DNA of 64,000 nt from Brevibacterium sp. CBA3109 (GCF_040256645.1 NZ_CP158281.1:2666001-2730000), one strand, 5' to 3'. Shown: positions 26,882-35,927, counted from the first letter of the stretch. The notes: generated by a model not told the origin, from the letters alone. Made by a program: numbers and translations.

Positions 26882-26917
26882 TTCACAGCGAGAGCCGGAC
26901 GCCACGCTCGATGTGAA
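26882..26917 (+). promoter_or_regulatory. Hairpin in the 5' leader of the NlpC/P60 gene
   Basis: TTCACA-g-CGAG (26882-26892) pairs with CTCG-a-TGTGAA (26907-26917). It lies in the presumed long leader, 58 bases before the start codon. It could be part of a structured regulatory RNA. I could not match it to the c-di-AMP (ydaO) riboswitch, which often controls such genes. Confidence 0.35.
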
Positions 26918-26975
26918 ATCTTCAAGGACCGGAAGTGGCGGTTGGGATTCTTCCAATAGGTGACGAGAGGAAAAC

Positions 26976-27884
26976 GTGGCAATTAAGCAGCATGGCCGCC
27001 GGGCCGCAGAAGCCAAGGTCAAGACCCCATTGACCGAACTGACCGAAATCCTGAATGCCAACTCCGCCGTCTTCGGGCGTCGTGCAGCCGTTGTTGCTGC
27101 CAGCGGTGGTCTGCTCGCTGCAGCCGTTCTTCCGGCAGCAGGTCAGGGAGCCGACGATGACGTCGCAGTCTCCGCCGAGTCACAAGCTCAGACACAGGTC
27201 GAGTTCAAGAACCAGTCGGCGACCGTCACTGCTGGCGAAGGCTCATCGTCGAAGGACAAGGACAAGAAGGGGGACTCCTCCTTCGGTGCCGACGTCCAGA
27301 ACGTCACCGCTGAGGCCGCTCCTAAACCCAAACCTAAGCCGAAGCCACAACCCGTCGAGACTGCCGAGGACGAGGCTGCCGACGAGGCGGCTCCGAGCCC
27401 AGCGCCCGCCGAGGACAAGGCGAGCGATTCCTCCGATTCCGCCAACACCGGTTCCTCGGATTCCGGCGACAAGGACAAGTCAGACAAGTCGGACAAGAGC
27501 GAGAGCAAAGACTCCGGGTCTGACAGCGCCGGTTCGATCGACGGCTCCAAGGCTCAGCAGGTCATCGGCTGGGCTGCCAAGGGCGTCGGCACCCCATACG
27601 TCTACGGTGGAACCTCGCAGAGCGGCTGGGACTGCTCCGGTTACACCTCCTGGGTCTACAGCAAGGTCGGCGTCAACCTGCCTCGCAGCTCGAGTGCACA
27701 GAAGGCCTCCGGCACGGTCGTCTCCCAGTCGGAAGCCAAGCCCGGTGACCTCATCTGGCACCCAGGCCACGTCGGCATCTACGCCGGTGGCGGACAGATG
27801 TACGATGCCGGCTCCCCAGGTTCAGGCACCTCGAAGCGCAGCTACAGCTGGATGGGCAACGTCACCTTCATCCGCGTTCTCTGA
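26976..27884 (+). CDS. Secreted NlpC/P60 peptidoglycan endopeptidase
   Basis: 302 residues. The N-terminus has a basic stretch ('GRRAAEAKVK', 'GRRAAVV') and an Ala-rich hydrophobic segment to about residue 55, an export signal with a long n-region. Residues about 70-185 are a Lys/Pro, Ser/Asp/Lys-rich disordered linker. The C-terminal NlpC/P60 domain has catalytic Cys in 'WDCSGYTSW' near residue 219 and His in 'HPGHVGIYAGG' near 263. It should cleave D-Glu-mDAP type stem-peptide bonds outside the membrane. GAGAGGAAAAC precedes the start. Convergent with a GH3 gene across a 60-base hairpin. Confidence 0.92.
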   Translation: MAIKQHGRRAAEAKVKTPLTELTEILNANSAVFGRRAAVVAASGGLLAAAVLPAAGQGADDDVAVSAESQAQTQVEFKNQSATVTAGEGSSSKDKDKKGDSSFGADVQNVTAEAAPKPKPKPKPQPVETAEDEAADEAAPSPAPAEDKASDSSDSANTGSSDSGDKDKSDKSDKSESKDSGSDSAGSIDGSKAQQVIGWAAKGVGTPYVYGGTSQSGWDCSGYTSWVYSKVGVNLPRSSSAQKASGTVVSQSEAKPGDLIWHPGHVGIYAGGGQMYDAGSPGSGTSKRSYSWMGNVTFIRVL

Positions 27885-27891
27885 TCCAGTT

Positions 27892-27951
27892 CACACAGAA
27901 ACTCCCCGTCTGACTCGACGGTCCTCGAGTCAGACGGGGAGTTTCTGTGTG
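27892..27951. terminator. Bidirectional terminator: 27-bp perfect stem
   Basis: Arms at 27892-27918 and 27925-27951 are exact complements, with loop CGGTCC. The stem starts with CACACAGAAACTCCCC, giving GTTTCTGTGTGT on exit of the plus strand. It separates the convergent NlpC/P60 and GH3 genes and presumably ends both transcripts. Confidence 0.92.
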
Positions 27952-27963
27952 TCTGCTCTCGCC

Positions 27964-29604
27964 TCAGCTGCAGTCCGGAGCCTTGTCGCTTCCGTCGTAG
28001 TCCACAGGCAGCTTGCCTGAGGCGTTGAGATCGCCCTTGAGCCATTTCGCCACGGCCTTCAACGCATTGGAGTTGCTGTCATAGGCAGTGATCGCCGACT
28101 TTGCCGAGGTATTGCGCATCGTCCACGGTGCAGCGGTGCCGACCGCCACCTCAGCGGAGGTGTCCGGGCTCAGGCTCACGGTTGTGCCACCGGAACCGAC
28201 GTCAAGTCCCGCAGTCTTCGCCGCCGCGGCCAGTGCGGTCTTCTCCTTCTCACCGCCACCGACGATGGAGATCGAGTCGGTGCCCTCAAATGCGCACTCG
28301 CCCTTGAGGACCGTCAGTGACTGCTCGGCCACCTCGGTCAGTACCTCCTGCGGATCCTTCGAACCGGCTGGCCCGGAGTCGCTTCCTCCAACATCCTCGG
28401 CTTCGGTGATCGCCTTCTGGGTCTCGGCCGTGGCCAGCTGCATCGCCACCACACGCTCGGCCTTCTTCTGCAGATCGGCCTTCTTCAGGTCGCCGTTCTT
28501 CATCGCCTTGACCACTGCCTGCTGTGCGGCTGCGGAATTCGGTGGCATGAGCGCGAGATCGGCGCCGGCAGACAGCGCTCTGACGGTTTCTCCCCCGCCT
28601 TGGTTCTGGTCTACAGCCTTCATATTGAGAGCATCGGTGATGATGACTCCGTCGAAGTCGAGCGTGTCCCTCAGAGACTGGTAGGCCTTTTTGTTCAGCG
28701 TCGCCGGCGTCGTCTTCGCATCCGGCAGGCCGATGTGTCCCATCATCACCATCGGGATGCCGGCCTTGACCGCGGACTTGAACGGCAGCAGGTCCGTGTC
28801 CTCGAGTTCCTCGATGCTCTTCTTCGACACCGGCAGGCTCTCGTGCGAGTCGACGTGAAGACGACCGTGGCCGGGGAAGTGCTTCGCGGAACTGGCGACG
28901 CCGCCGAGGTGGTATCCGGTCGCGGCTTGGGCGACCACTTCGGCGACGGCCTTGTGATCGTCCCCGGCCGAACGCACGTTGATGGCCACGTCCTTCTCAC
29001 CGGTCGTGACATCAGCGTCCGGGGCGAAATCGATGGTGAAGCCCAGGTCGGTGAGGTTCTGCCCCTGCACCTTGGTCGCGGTCTGCGTCAGTTCGGGGTC
29101 CTGGGTGGCCGAAAGCGCCATCAGTGGTGGAAACGGCAGCGCCCCGGTGCTCAGCCGCGACACCGGACCACCCTCCTGATCGACGCCGATCGACACGGGC
29201 TGGCCCTTGGAGCGGGCCCCGCTGATTGCTTCTGTAACGCCCTTGACCTGGTCAGGCGTCGGATTCTTGGGCAGATTGTCGGCCATGATGATGACCCCGC
29301 CGAGGTTATTGTTCTTCAGCAGTTTCACCCCGGTCTGCGTATCGGCACCTGACCAGGTGCCGATGATGAGGGACCCAGCCAGCTCAGCGGCGGAGAACGA
29401 ATCCACGATCTTCTTCGCCTCGGCGGCGAAGTCAGCGGGGCCGATGTCCGCGGGATCGGCAGCCTTTTCGGGGTCGGCCCTCTGAGCCGATTGCGGTGCT
29501 CCCGCTCCCCCAGTCTTCTCCGGTTGCGGATCGGAGGGTCCACCGGAGCAACCGGTCAGGGCGAGCACAGCGGTCGCGGCGATGATGCCAAGTCTGGGGC
29601 GCAT
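27964..29604 (-). CDS. Glycoside hydrolase family 3 lipoprotein (beta-N-acetylglucosaminidase-like)
   Basis: 546 residues with a lipoprotein signal ('RPRLGIIAATAVLALTGC') and a Gly/Pro/Gln spacer. The GH3 barrel shows 'VDQEGGPVSRL' near residue 141 and 'AKHFPGHGRLHVDSHESLPV', the NagZ-type signature with the His that replaces a separate acid/base. 'VIITDALNMKAV' carries the nucleophile Asp. A C-terminal GH3 domain follows, as in lipid-anchored actinobacterial or Bacillus NagZ. It likely trims GlcNAc from peptidoglycan fragments at the cell surface, in line with its NlpC/P60 neighbour. Confidence 0.9.
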   Translation of the reverse strand: MRPRLGIIAATAVLALTGCSGGPSDPQPEKTGGAGAPQSAQRADPEKAADPADIGPADFAAEAKKIVDSFSAAELAGSLIIGTWSGADTQTGVKLLKNNNLGGVIIMADNLPKNPTPDQVKGVTEAISGARSKGQPVSIGVDQEGGPVSRLSTGALPFPPLMALSATQDPELTQTATKVQGQNLTDLGFTIDFAPDADVTTGEKDVAINVRSAGDDHKAVAEVVAQAATGYHLGGVASSAKHFPGHGRLHVDSHESLPVSKKSIEELEDTDLLPFKSAVKAGIPMVMMGHIGLPDAKTTPATLNKKAYQSLRDTLDFDGVIITDALNMKAVDQNQGGGETVRALSAGADLALMPPNSAAAQQAVVKAMKNGDLKKADLQKKAERVVAMQLATAETQKAITEAEDVGGSDSGPAGSKDPQEVLTEVAEQSLTVLKGECAFEGTDSISIVGGGEKEKTALAAAAKTAGLDVGSGGTTVSLSPDTSAEVAVGTAAPWTMRNTSAKSAITAYDSNSNALKAVAKWLKGDLNASGKLPVDYDGSDKAPDCS

Positions 29605-29633
29605 ATCACCATGCTAATCGCCGAAGCTGTACC

Positions 29634-29864
29634 GGTGGCCTGGAGGTCAGTGTGGACCTGGTCGAGGAGCTCGGTGCCGATGCCTATGTGCACGGTCGGG
29701 CGACGACCGGCACCGGCGACATGCCGATCGTCAGCAGAGTCAGCGGGCGCACGCGCGTGGCCAGAGGTGACGTGGTCAGAGTCGTCCCGGAGTTCTCCTG
29801 CCTGCACCTCTTCGATTCGCAATCCGGTGCGCGGCTATCGGATGAGACCGAGCACGCGGCCTGA
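29634..29864 (+). pseudogene. 3' remnant of a sugar ABC transporter ATPase gene (UgpC/MsmK type)
   Basis: The frame reads 'GGLEVSVDLVEELGADAYVHG', then 'PIVSRVSGRTRVARGDVVRV' and '.LHLFDSQSGARLS', which is the TOBE-domain tail of UgpC/MsmK-like ATPases. Nothing upstream encodes the ATPase core; sequence before about 29634 is the 5' flank of the GH3 gene. A GTG at 29652 could give a 70-residue peptide, but no promoter or partner genes support function. I read it as a deletion remnant. Confidence 0.7.
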
Positions 29865-29926
29865 ATGTGACGCCCGATAAGCGGGCGGAGGCAAGAAAAT
29901 CAGGCGCGGAATACTATGATCGATCC

Positions 29927-31054
29927 ATGGTCGATTTCGCACGCTCACCCCGCTCCACGCTTGGAGTCGAATGGGAACTGGCTCTGTTGGACGGGGACAG
30001 CCTTGATCTGACTCCCGCCGCCGAGATCCTCCTCGCCGATGTCGCCGAACGTGCACCCGAATTCGAGAAGCAGATTGTGGGCGAAATGCTCACGAACACG
30101 ATCGAGCTCGTCACCGGCGTCCACAAGCAGGTGTCCGGAATCGCCGAGGACCTGGCCACGTCCATGGGCGCCCTGCGCACCCTGACCGAGGACCGTGGGA
30201 TCGAACTCATGTCTGCCGGGACGCATCCCTTCGCGCAGTGGCAGTCTCAGGAGGTCCGTGCCAAGGACCGCTACCTCGAGCTCGTCGATCGCACCCAGTG
30301 GTGGGGCCGGAACATGCTCATCTTCGGCGTCCACGTCCACGTGGGCATCGACTCCCGGGACAAGGTGCTGCCGATCGTCAACGCCCTCCTCGCCTATGTC
30401 CCCCACCTTCAGGCCCTGAGCGCATCATCACCGTTCTGGGGCGGGACCGACACCGGCTATGCCTCGAACCGGGCGATGATGTTCCAGCAGCTGCCGACCG
30501 CTGGACTGCCCTTCCAGTTTGACGAGTGGTCGGACTACGAGAAGTACGTGGCCGACATGCTCACCACTGGCATCATCGACAACATCAATGAGATCCGCTG
30601 GGACATCCGGCCCGCCCCGAACTGGGGAACCGTCGAGGTCAGAGTCTGCGATGGGCTGCCCACGCTCGAGGAGATCACGGCGATCACGGCCCTCATCCAG
30701 TGCCTCGTCGACGACTTCTCCGCCCGTCTTGATGCCGGTGAGGCCCTGCCGAGGATGCCGGATTGGTTCCACGACGAGAACAAGTGGCGTGCCGCACGCT
30801 ACGGCATGGACGCCATCATCATCGAGAATGCCGAGGCCGATGAGCGTCTGGTCACCGAATGCCTGGCCGATGAGATCGCGCGCCTGGCCCCGGTGGCACA
30901 GCGTCTGGGCTGCACCGACGAACTGAACTCCATCACCTCGATCATCGACCGCGGCGTGCCCTATCAGCGGCTGCAGAACGTGTTCAAGGACACCGAATCG
31001 CTGACCGAGGTGACTCGATCGCTGATCAGCGACCTGCGCACCTCATACACCTGA
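29927..31054 (+). CDS. Carboxylate-amine ligase, YbdK/GCS2 family
   Basis: 375 residues from the ATG at 29927, the usual size for YbdK. The N-terminus 'STLGVEWELALLD' matches the family, with 'EMLTNTIELVTGVHKQV', 'SAGTHPFAQWQSQE', 'FGVHVHVGI' and 'INEIRWDIRPAPNWGTVEVRV' further on. The family shows weak glutamate-cysteine ligase activity in vitro, but its physiological substrates are unsettled. An in-frame start at 29867 lies in the preceding remnant and is not favoured. TACTAT at 29912-29917 is a likely -10, leaving almost no leader. Confidence 0.9.
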   Translation: MVDFARSPRSTLGVEWELALLDGDSLDLTPAAEILLADVAERAPEFEKQIVGEMLTNTIELVTGVHKQVSGIAEDLATSMGALRTLTEDRGIELMSAGTHPFAQWQSQEVRAKDRYLELVDRTQWWGRNMLIFGVHVHVGIDSRDKVLPIVNALLAYVPHLQALSASSPFWGGTDTGYASNRAMMFQQLPTAGLPFQFDEWSDYEKYVADMLTTGIIDNINEIRWDIRPAPNWGTVEVRVCDGLPTLEEITAITALIQCLVDDFSARLDAGEALPRMPDWFHDENKWRAARYGMDAIIIENAEADERLVTECLADEIARLAPVAQRLGCTDELNSITSIIDRGVPYQRLQNVFKDTESLTEVTRSLISDLRTSYT

Positions 31055-31079
31055 GGGTTCCTCATACACCTGAGAGTTC
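31042..31079. repeat. 19-bp tandem duplication over the YbdK-type stop codon
   Basis: CTCATACACCTGAGRGTTC occurs at 31042-31060 and 31061-31079. The first copy contains the TGA stop of the upstream gene. Two copies of the palindrome CTCCGCACGGAG follow at about 31182 and 31205 in the same gap. Confidence 0.85.
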
Positions 31080-31238
31080 CACCAGCCGCTGCCCCGCCCA
31101 CATTCGCCGAAACACGTGTGCTGCACCGAGAATTGCAGGCGCACACCAGTGCCGCGGTACAACACCCGAATCTCGACGACGCTCCGCACGGAGCCAAGGC
31201 GACACTCCGCACGGAGCCCAGCAGCTGGTCTGCAATGC

Positions 31239-31826
31239 TCACAGGTGGGGGCGGAGGAGCTCCAGTAGGACCGGCAACGACGCGGCGACCCCGGAGTGCA
31301 GCTTGAGATCCGTGAGCTGTTCAATCGGCACCCAGGCGAGCTCGATGCTCTCCGGATCGCTGATGACCGGGTCGAAATGATGCAGAGTCCGGGCGATGAC
31401 CGTCGTGTACGACCAGTCGCCGAGATCGAGGACATGGGTCTCGAGGACTTCGATGCCCTCGGCCTCACGGTCGGGGACACCGGCTTCTTCCCAGGACTCG
31501 CGAACGGCCGCTTCGATGGCGGATTCGCCCAGGTCACGGGCACCACCGGGGAAACCCCAGGTCCCTCCTTCGACCGACCACAGAGCGCGGTGCTGCATGA
31601 GGATCCCCTGCGCGGGGTCAAGCAGCATCAATCCCGCTGCCCCATTGAGTCCCCAATGCTTCTGTCCGTCCGAGCCGAGAGTCCATCCGTCGCCCGATCG
31701 CCGAGGCGGCAGATAGTCGGGCAGATCCTTCGAGTTCGGGCCATAAGCGGTCTCATCGCGTGAGGCACCGCTTCGGTCGTGTGTGTAGGCGTTCTGGTCG
31801 CCTGCGTTCGGGTCAGACGAGGACAT
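31239..31826 (-). CDS. Nudix hydrolase
   Basis: 195 residues from the ATG at 31826; another ATG is at 31835 and the frame extends to 31901. The Nudix box is intact: G-A-R-D-L-G-E-S-A-x7-R-E-S-W-E-E-A-G near residue 98. The N-terminal 60 residues are hydrophilic and unlike the core. The family hydrolyses nucleoside diphosphate derivatives; substrate not predictable. The start overlaps the 3' end of tsaD by 14 bases, so the two are translationally coupled. Confidence 0.85.
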   Translation of the reverse strand: MSSSDPNAGDQNAYTHDRSGASRDETAYGPNSKDLPDYLPPRRSGDGWTLGSDGQKHWGLNGAAGLMLLDPAQGILMQHRALWSVEGGTWGFPGGARDLGESAIEAAVRESWEEAGVPDREAEGIEVLETHVLDLGDWSYTTVIARTLHHFDPVISDPESIELAWVPIEQLTDLKLHSGVAASLPVLLELLRPHL

Positions 31827-32892
31827 GATCGACATCCAATGAAGAGACTGCGGCAAATGACAGGTCGCTGGGTCCGATTCCACGGCGGACGAGTTCGGCA
31901 CCGAGGGCTGCGACCATGGCTCCGTTGTCCGTGCACAAGCTCAAAGACGGCACGCGCAACCTCACCCCCGCCTCGGCGCATCTGGTTCCAAGAACCTCGC
32001 GCAGGTGGGAGTTCGCGGCGACTCCCCCGCCGAGGACGACGTGGTTGATTCCGGTGTCGGCCGCCGCCAGCAGAGTCTTCGTCACGAGGACGTCGACGAC
32101 GGCGTCCTCGAACCCCGCTGCGATGTCGGCGACCCGCAGGTGGGTTCCCAGCGTCTCGGCCTTCGTAACCTCCCGCAGTGCGGCGGTCTTGAGCCCGGAG
32201 AACGAGAAGTTGAAGCGACGTTCGGGGTCGCGCAGGTCCTGCTTCTTGGCCAGTCCGCGGGGGAACTTCACGGCGGTGCGATCGCCCGGGATTCCGGTGC
32301 CGTCGAGCTGCCCGAGAGCGGCCTTGGAGATGTTCGGTCCGCCTGGGTAGTTGAGCCCCAGCAGCCGTGCGGTCTTGTCGAAGGCTTCGCCGGCAGCATC
32401 ATCGATCGTGGCGCCGATGAGTTCGATGTCATCGACGACGTCGCCGATGCGCAGGATCTCGGTGTGCCCGCCGGAGACGAGGAGTGCGATGGTCGGCGTG
32501 GTCAGACCGTCGACGTCGGTGGCGATGAGGTCCACCGCCACATGTGCGGCGAGGTGGTTGACCCCGTAGAGCGGCAGGTTGAGTGCCGCGGCGAGGCCCT
32601 TGGCAGCACCGACTCCGACCATCAGCGCACCGCTGAGTCCCGGGCCTGCGGTCACGGAGATTGCGTCGAGGTCACCCAGCGCGATGCCTGCCTGGTCGCA
32701 GGCCGAGGCGATGGCCGGACCGATGGCCTGGACATGTGCGCGTGAGGCGACCTCGGGGACCACACCGCCGAAGCGAACGTGTTCATCCATCGAGGATGAG
32801 ACCGTGTTGGTCAGCAGGGTCCGGCCCCGAACGATCCCGACTCCGGTTTCGTCACACGAGGATTCGATGCCCAGCACCAGCGGTTCGCTCAT
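31813..32892 (-). CDS. tsaD: tRNA N6-adenosine threonylcarbamoyltransferase
   Basis: The catalytic subunit that transfers threonylcarbamoyl to A37 of ANN-decoding tRNAs, working with TsaB and TsaE (both encoded 4-5 kb away). The 359-residue ASKHA fold has '[15 protein letters not shown]' at the start, metal ligands in '[12 protein letters not shown]', nucleotide loop '[11 protein letters not shown]' and '[13 protein letters not shown]'. It overlaps the SRPBCC gene by ATGA (32889-32892) and the Nudix gene at its 3' end. Confidence 0.97.
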   Translation of the reverse strand: MSEPLVLGIESSCDETGVGIVRGRTLLTNTVSSSMDEHVRFGGVVPEVASRAHVQAIGPAIASACDQAGIALGDLDAISVTAGPGLSGALMVGVGAAKGLAAALNLPLYGVNHLAAHVAVDLIATDVDGLTTPTIALLVSGGHTEILRIGDVVDDIELIGATIDDAAGEAFDKTARLLGLNYPGGPNISKAALGQLDGTGIPGDRTAVKFPRGLAKKQDLRDPERRFNFSFSGLKTAALREVTKAETLGTHLRVADIAAGFEDAVVDVLVTKTLLAAADTGINHVVLGGGVAANSHLREVLGTRCAEAGVRLRVPSLSLCTDNGAMVAALGAELVRRGIGPSDLSFAAVSSLDVDHVLV

Positions 32893-33431
32893 GCGTCGGT
32901 CGCCCCGTCCTCACTGTCGTGTGATTCGCTGTCCTCAATTTCGAGGTCCGCGTAGAGCGCGAGCAGCTCTTCCTCACCGGCTTCGGCGACGTCGAGCCCC
33001 AGGACCCGAGCGAACAGGCGCAGGTGAGTGTCCCACATCGGTCCGAAGTCCGCGGCTTTGAGACGTGCACTCTCGACGTCGGCTGCAGATTGGGTGAAGA
33101 TCAGAAGGGTCGCGTCCCCATCTGTGAGTTCGAGCGCGAGCAGCGCCATGCCCAGCACGCCGAAATCGTCGAGCTCGACGAGGACATGGTCCTCGACCTC
33201 GCAGCTGAGGATCTCACCGTGCAGCTTGGTCTCACCGAGGTCGAAGGTGATCGCAGGATTGGAATCCCCCTCAGCACTGTCGTCGACGGTGAAGGACGCG
33301 AACCAGGCCCTGGCGGTCTCACTGTCGACGAGCTTGGACCAGACGGTCGCAACGTCGAGGGCCAAGGGCAGTTCGATGACCAGGTCGGTGCCGTTCTCCC
33401 AATTCACAAGGCGTGGGCTGGTGCTCGTCAT
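32889..33431 (-). CDS. SRPBCC/START-like domain protein
   Basis: 180 residues from the ATG at 33431, which overlaps the upstream AKR stop as ATGA. It starts with '[27 protein letters not shown]' (typical AHSA1/SRPBCC opening), has a beta-rich middle, and ends with an acidic Glu/Asp-rich tail. The family binds hydrophobic ligands or assists proteins; nothing more specific can be said. It lies tightly between AKR and tsaD. Confidence 0.65.
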   Translation of the reverse strand: MTSTSPRLVNWENGTDLVIELPLALDVATVWSKLVDSETARAWFASFTVDDSAEGDSNPAITFDLGETKLHGEILSCEVEDHVLVELDDFGVLGMALLALELTDGDATLLIFTQSAADVESARLKAADFGPMWDTHLRLFARVLGLDVAEAGEEELLALYADLEIEDSESHDSEDGATDA

Positions 33432-34375
33432 GCTTCCACCCATGCCTCGTTGAGGGCCGTGATCTCGTCATCGGCCAGCTGCAGTTCGGTTCCCGCGAGC
33501 AGTTCCGTCAGCTGCTCGGGCACCCGCGCCGGGGCGATGGTGGAGGGAATGAAATCGTGTGACAGCTGCCAGGCCAGGGTGGTTGCGGTCATGGTGGCGT
33601 TGTGTGCCGAAGCCACGTCGTCGAGGATTTCGAGAGCGCGAAGCGCCTCTTGGTTCTCGAGGAGGTCGGCCACGCGTTCACCGCGCACGCTGCCGGTGGC
33701 GTCTCCGCCGGTGTGCTTTCCCGTCAGGAATCCCGAGGCCAAGGAGTGGAAGGGAAGTTCAGCGATGCCGTTGGAGCGCAGGTAGGCCTGCTTCTGTGGG
33801 TCCACCGCGCTGCGGGCCACGAGATTGTACCGATCCTGGACGACGCGGTAGCACGCCAGCGAGTACTTCGCACTGATCTTCATTGCCGACTGCAGACGAT
33901 TCAAGGTGAAGTTCGAAGCGCCGAGGTAGCTGACCTTCCCGGAGCGCACCAACGCGTCGAAGGTCTCCGCCACAGCCACCTGATCAACGTCCTCATCGTC
34001 GGCGTGGGCGTAATAGACGTCGACGTGGTCTGTGCCGAGACGACGCAGGGAGGCGTCGATGCAGTCGCGAATATTGGCTGGGTCAAGGCCCTTGTGCTTC
34101 GGGTGCATTCCCACCTTCGTGGCGATGACCATGTCATCGCGGTTGCCACGCGAGGCCATCCATTCGCCGATGATGGTCTCCGACTCACCGCCGGAGTTGC
34201 CGTCGACCCACACAGAATAGGCGTCCGCCGTGTCGATGAAGTTTCCACCCGCCTCGGCGTAGGCGTCGAGGACTGCGAAGCTCTGGTCCCGGTCCGCACC
34301 CCATCCGAAGGGATTGCCTCCCAGATGCAGGGGGTGGACCATCAGATTCGTGTCAGCCAATTGCACTCTTTCCAT
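33428..34375 (-). CDS. Aldo/keto reductase
   Basis: A 315-residue NADPH-dependent reductase of the AKR superfamily. The catalytic tetrad is visible: Asp in 'FIDTADAYS' near residue 52, the Tyr four residues on, Lys in 'VIATKVGMHP' near 86, and His in 'VDVYYAHADDEDV' near 122. 'YNLVARS' and 'YLRSNGIAELPFHSLASGFLTGKH' follow. Its substrate is unknown. First gene of the leftward unit AKR - SRPBCC - tsaD - Nudix; divergent from the heme oxygenase gene. Confidence 0.93.
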   Translation of the reverse strand: MERVQLADTNLMVHPLHLGGNPFGWGADRDQSFAVLDAYAEAGGNFIDTADAYSVWVDGNSGGESETIIGEWMASRGNRDDMVIATKVGMHPKHKGLDPANIRDCIDASLRRLGTDHVDVYYAHADDEDVDQVAVAETFDALVRSGKVSYLGASNFTLNRLQSAMKISAKYSLACYRVVQDRYNLVARSAVDPQKQAYLRSNGIAELPFHSLASGFLTGKHTGGDATGSVRGERVADLLENQEALRALEILDDVASAHNATMTATTLAWQLSHDFIPSTIAPARVPEQLTELLAGTELQLADDEITALNEAWVEA

Positions 34376-34424
34376 GACTCCAGCCTACCCTTTGGCAGCG
34401 GTCGACGAAGGAATGAGTCAGATG

Positions 34425-34443
34425 TTAGGGCAGGCTAGGCTAA
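34425..34443. promoter_or_regulatory. DtxR/IdeR-type iron box before heme oxygenase
   Basis: TTAGGGCAGGCTAGGCTAA matches 15 of 19 positions of the consensus TTAGGTTAGSCTAACCTAA. It overlaps TAAGAT (34441-34446), a good -10 element, so a bound repressor would block initiation. The expectation is derepression under iron starvation, when heme iron is needed. Confidence 0.7.
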
Positions 34444-34518
34444 GATGAAAACGAGTACTGTAGTCGTCCGGATCATCGAGACACTTCCGGATCATCGATC
34501 TCTCAATGAGGAAACATC

Positions 34519-35181
34519 ATGACTGAACCATTCTCAGCTCGGCTCAAGGCCAGCACAGCCACGATCCATGACGAGGTCGAGCACACCGATTTCATGGTCG
34601 ATCTCATGGAGGGCAGGCTCGACTCACGCGCCTATGCGCTTCTGCTCAAGCAGTACGAGGTCATCTATGGCGTCCTCGAGCAGAGGTCCCGGGAGTTCGC
34701 CGAAGACACGATCTTCGCAGGGTTCTACGACGCGAATCTGTTCCGACATGAGCGCATCGTCTGGGACCTGCAGGAACTGACCAGCTCTGACCAGTTCAGG
34801 CTCAGCGATGTCGACCTGCCCTTGACCCGCAGTGCCGAAGTCTACGCAGCCCACCTCGCTGGGATCGAGAGTCCGGAGCAGCTCATCGCCCATCACTACA
34901 CGCGCTACCTCGGCGATCTGTCCGGCGGGCAGGCCATCGGAGCGCTTATGGCCAGGCACTACGCTCTGCCCACCAGCGCGCTGACGATGTGGGACTTCGC
35001 CGAACTCGGCAAGACGAAACCGTATAAGGATGCCTACCGTCTGCGACTCAACGACATCGCAGGCACCGGCGGGGACGAACAGACCGTCATCGATGAGACG
35101 ATGACCGCGTTCAGGCTCAACGGGGAACTCCTCGCAGAGCTGACCGCCATGTCGCAGCGGTCTGCAGCCACCATCGCCTAG
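34519..35181 (+). CDS. hmuO: Heme oxygenase (biliverdin-producing)
   Basis: Opens heme to biliverdin, CO and ferrous iron. The 220-residue product matches bacterial HmuO/HO-1. The proximal heme His is in 'ASTATIHDEVEHTDF' near residue 17 and the flexible distal helix is 'YLGDLSGGQAIGALMARHY' near 131. GAGGAAACATC precedes the ATG. The iron box upstream indicates regulation by a DtxR-type repressor. No heme transporter is nearby. Confidence 0.95.
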   Translation: MTEPFSARLKASTATIHDEVEHTDFMVDLMEGRLDSRAYALLLKQYEVIYGVLEQRSREFAEDTIFAGFYDANLFRHERIVWDLQELTSSDQFRLSDVDLPLTRSAEVYAAHLAGIESPEQLIAHHYTRYLGDLSGGQAIGALMARHYALPTSALTMWDFAELGKTKPYKDAYRLRLNDIAGTGGDEQTVIDETMTAFRLNGELLAELTAMSQRSAATIA

Positions 35182-35192
35182 GCACCATTCGC

Positions 35193-35218
35193 GATTCGAC
35201 TCTGCAGCGAGCCGAATC
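35193..35218 (+). terminator. Hairpin behind heme oxygenase
   Basis: GATTCG (35193-35198) pairs with CGAATC (35213-35218), enclosing a short inner CT/AG pair. No T tract is seen, and the next gene starts only 32 bases later, so read-through is possible. Confidence 0.45.
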
Positions 35219-35249
35219 ACACTTGACCGGAGATGAGAAGCGGAGTTGT

Positions 35250-35873
35250 ATGCAGAAGATGACTGGTCGCGAATGGTTCGACTCATCGGCGTCGGCACTG
35301 ACAGCCCTGCTCCCGGCCACCCGAAACCAGCTGGACGCTCCCGGGCTCGGTGAGTGGGATGTGCGATCTCTGCTCGGGCACACGTGCCGCGCATTCACCA
35401 CGGTGGAGAGGTATCTGAGCGCTGGCGCCGAATCGCCGACGAGGCAGCCCGACGTCGATTCGCCTGCGGACTACTACCGTGGCGCGTCTGCCATGCTGGC
35501 CGTCCCCCAGCAGGTTGAGCTGCGAGGCAAGGATGCCGGTCGAGAACTCGGAGATGATCCCGCCGCAGCCGCCGAGGCCATCGCCCAACGGGTATGCGAT
35601 CTGGTTGCTCGCACACCTGCGCATGCGATCGTCCTCACTCCAGTCGGGGCGATGAGACTCGACGACTACCTGCCCTCGCGCGCTTTCGAACTCACCGTGC
35701 ACGGCCTTGATCTCGCACTGGCCACTGGACAGCCGATTCCCGAGCGCCTGCAGCAGAACATCGGCAATGCCATCACCCTGTGCTCTCAGATCGCGACTGC
35801 GAAGCAAGCCGTGCAGCTTCTTCGTGGGATCACCGGCCGAGATCAGCTGCCCCCAGACTTCACCGTCATCTGA
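35250..35873 (+). CDS. Maleylpyruvate isomerase-family (mycothiol-dependent/DinB-like) protein
   Basis: 207 residues from the ATG at 35250, preceded by GGAG; the frame opens at a TTG at 35223. Early 'PGLGEWDVRSLLGHTCRAFTTVERYL' has the conserved W-x-V-x-x-L-L-G-H opening of MDMPI N-terminal/DinB-like domains, with a metal-ligand His, and 'AFELTVHGLDLALATG' supplies the second His. The family uses mycothiol as cofactor in several actinobacteria; the substrate here is unknown. Possibly cotranscribed with hmuO. Confidence 0.8.
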   Translation: MQKMTGREWFDSSASALTALLPATRNQLDAPGLGEWDVRSLLGHTCRAFTTVERYLSAGAESPTRQPDVDSPADYYRGASAMLAVPQQVELRGKDAGRELGDDPAAAAEAIAQRVCDLVARTPAHAIVLTPVGAMRLDDYLPSRAFELTVHGLDLALATGQPIPERLQQNIGNAITLCSQIATAKQAVQLLRGITGRDQLPPDFTVI

Positions 35874-35927
35874 AGTAAGGAGGACTCGGACAACGCGAGC
35901 ACTGCCGCGGCCGGGCGGCAGCGCCTG

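Larger units (their letters stand above)
26368..26975. other. 608-bp intergenic region: sseA terminator and NlpC/P60 control region
   Basis: No coding sequence is supported here. From left to right it holds a 17-bp triplicated repeat, a 46-base palindrome, an A/T-richer stretch with scattered GTTAC words (about 26657 and 26745), a GTNAC repeat cluster, a hairpin, and the ribosome binding site GAGAGGAAAAC of the next gene. The long, A/T-rich leader is unusual in this tightly packed window. Confidence 0.6.

Noticed and set aside
26768-26975. c-di-AMP (ydaO) riboswitch before NlpC/P60
   Set aside because: The conserved ydaO sequence blocks were not found by eye; only an unassigned hairpin remains.
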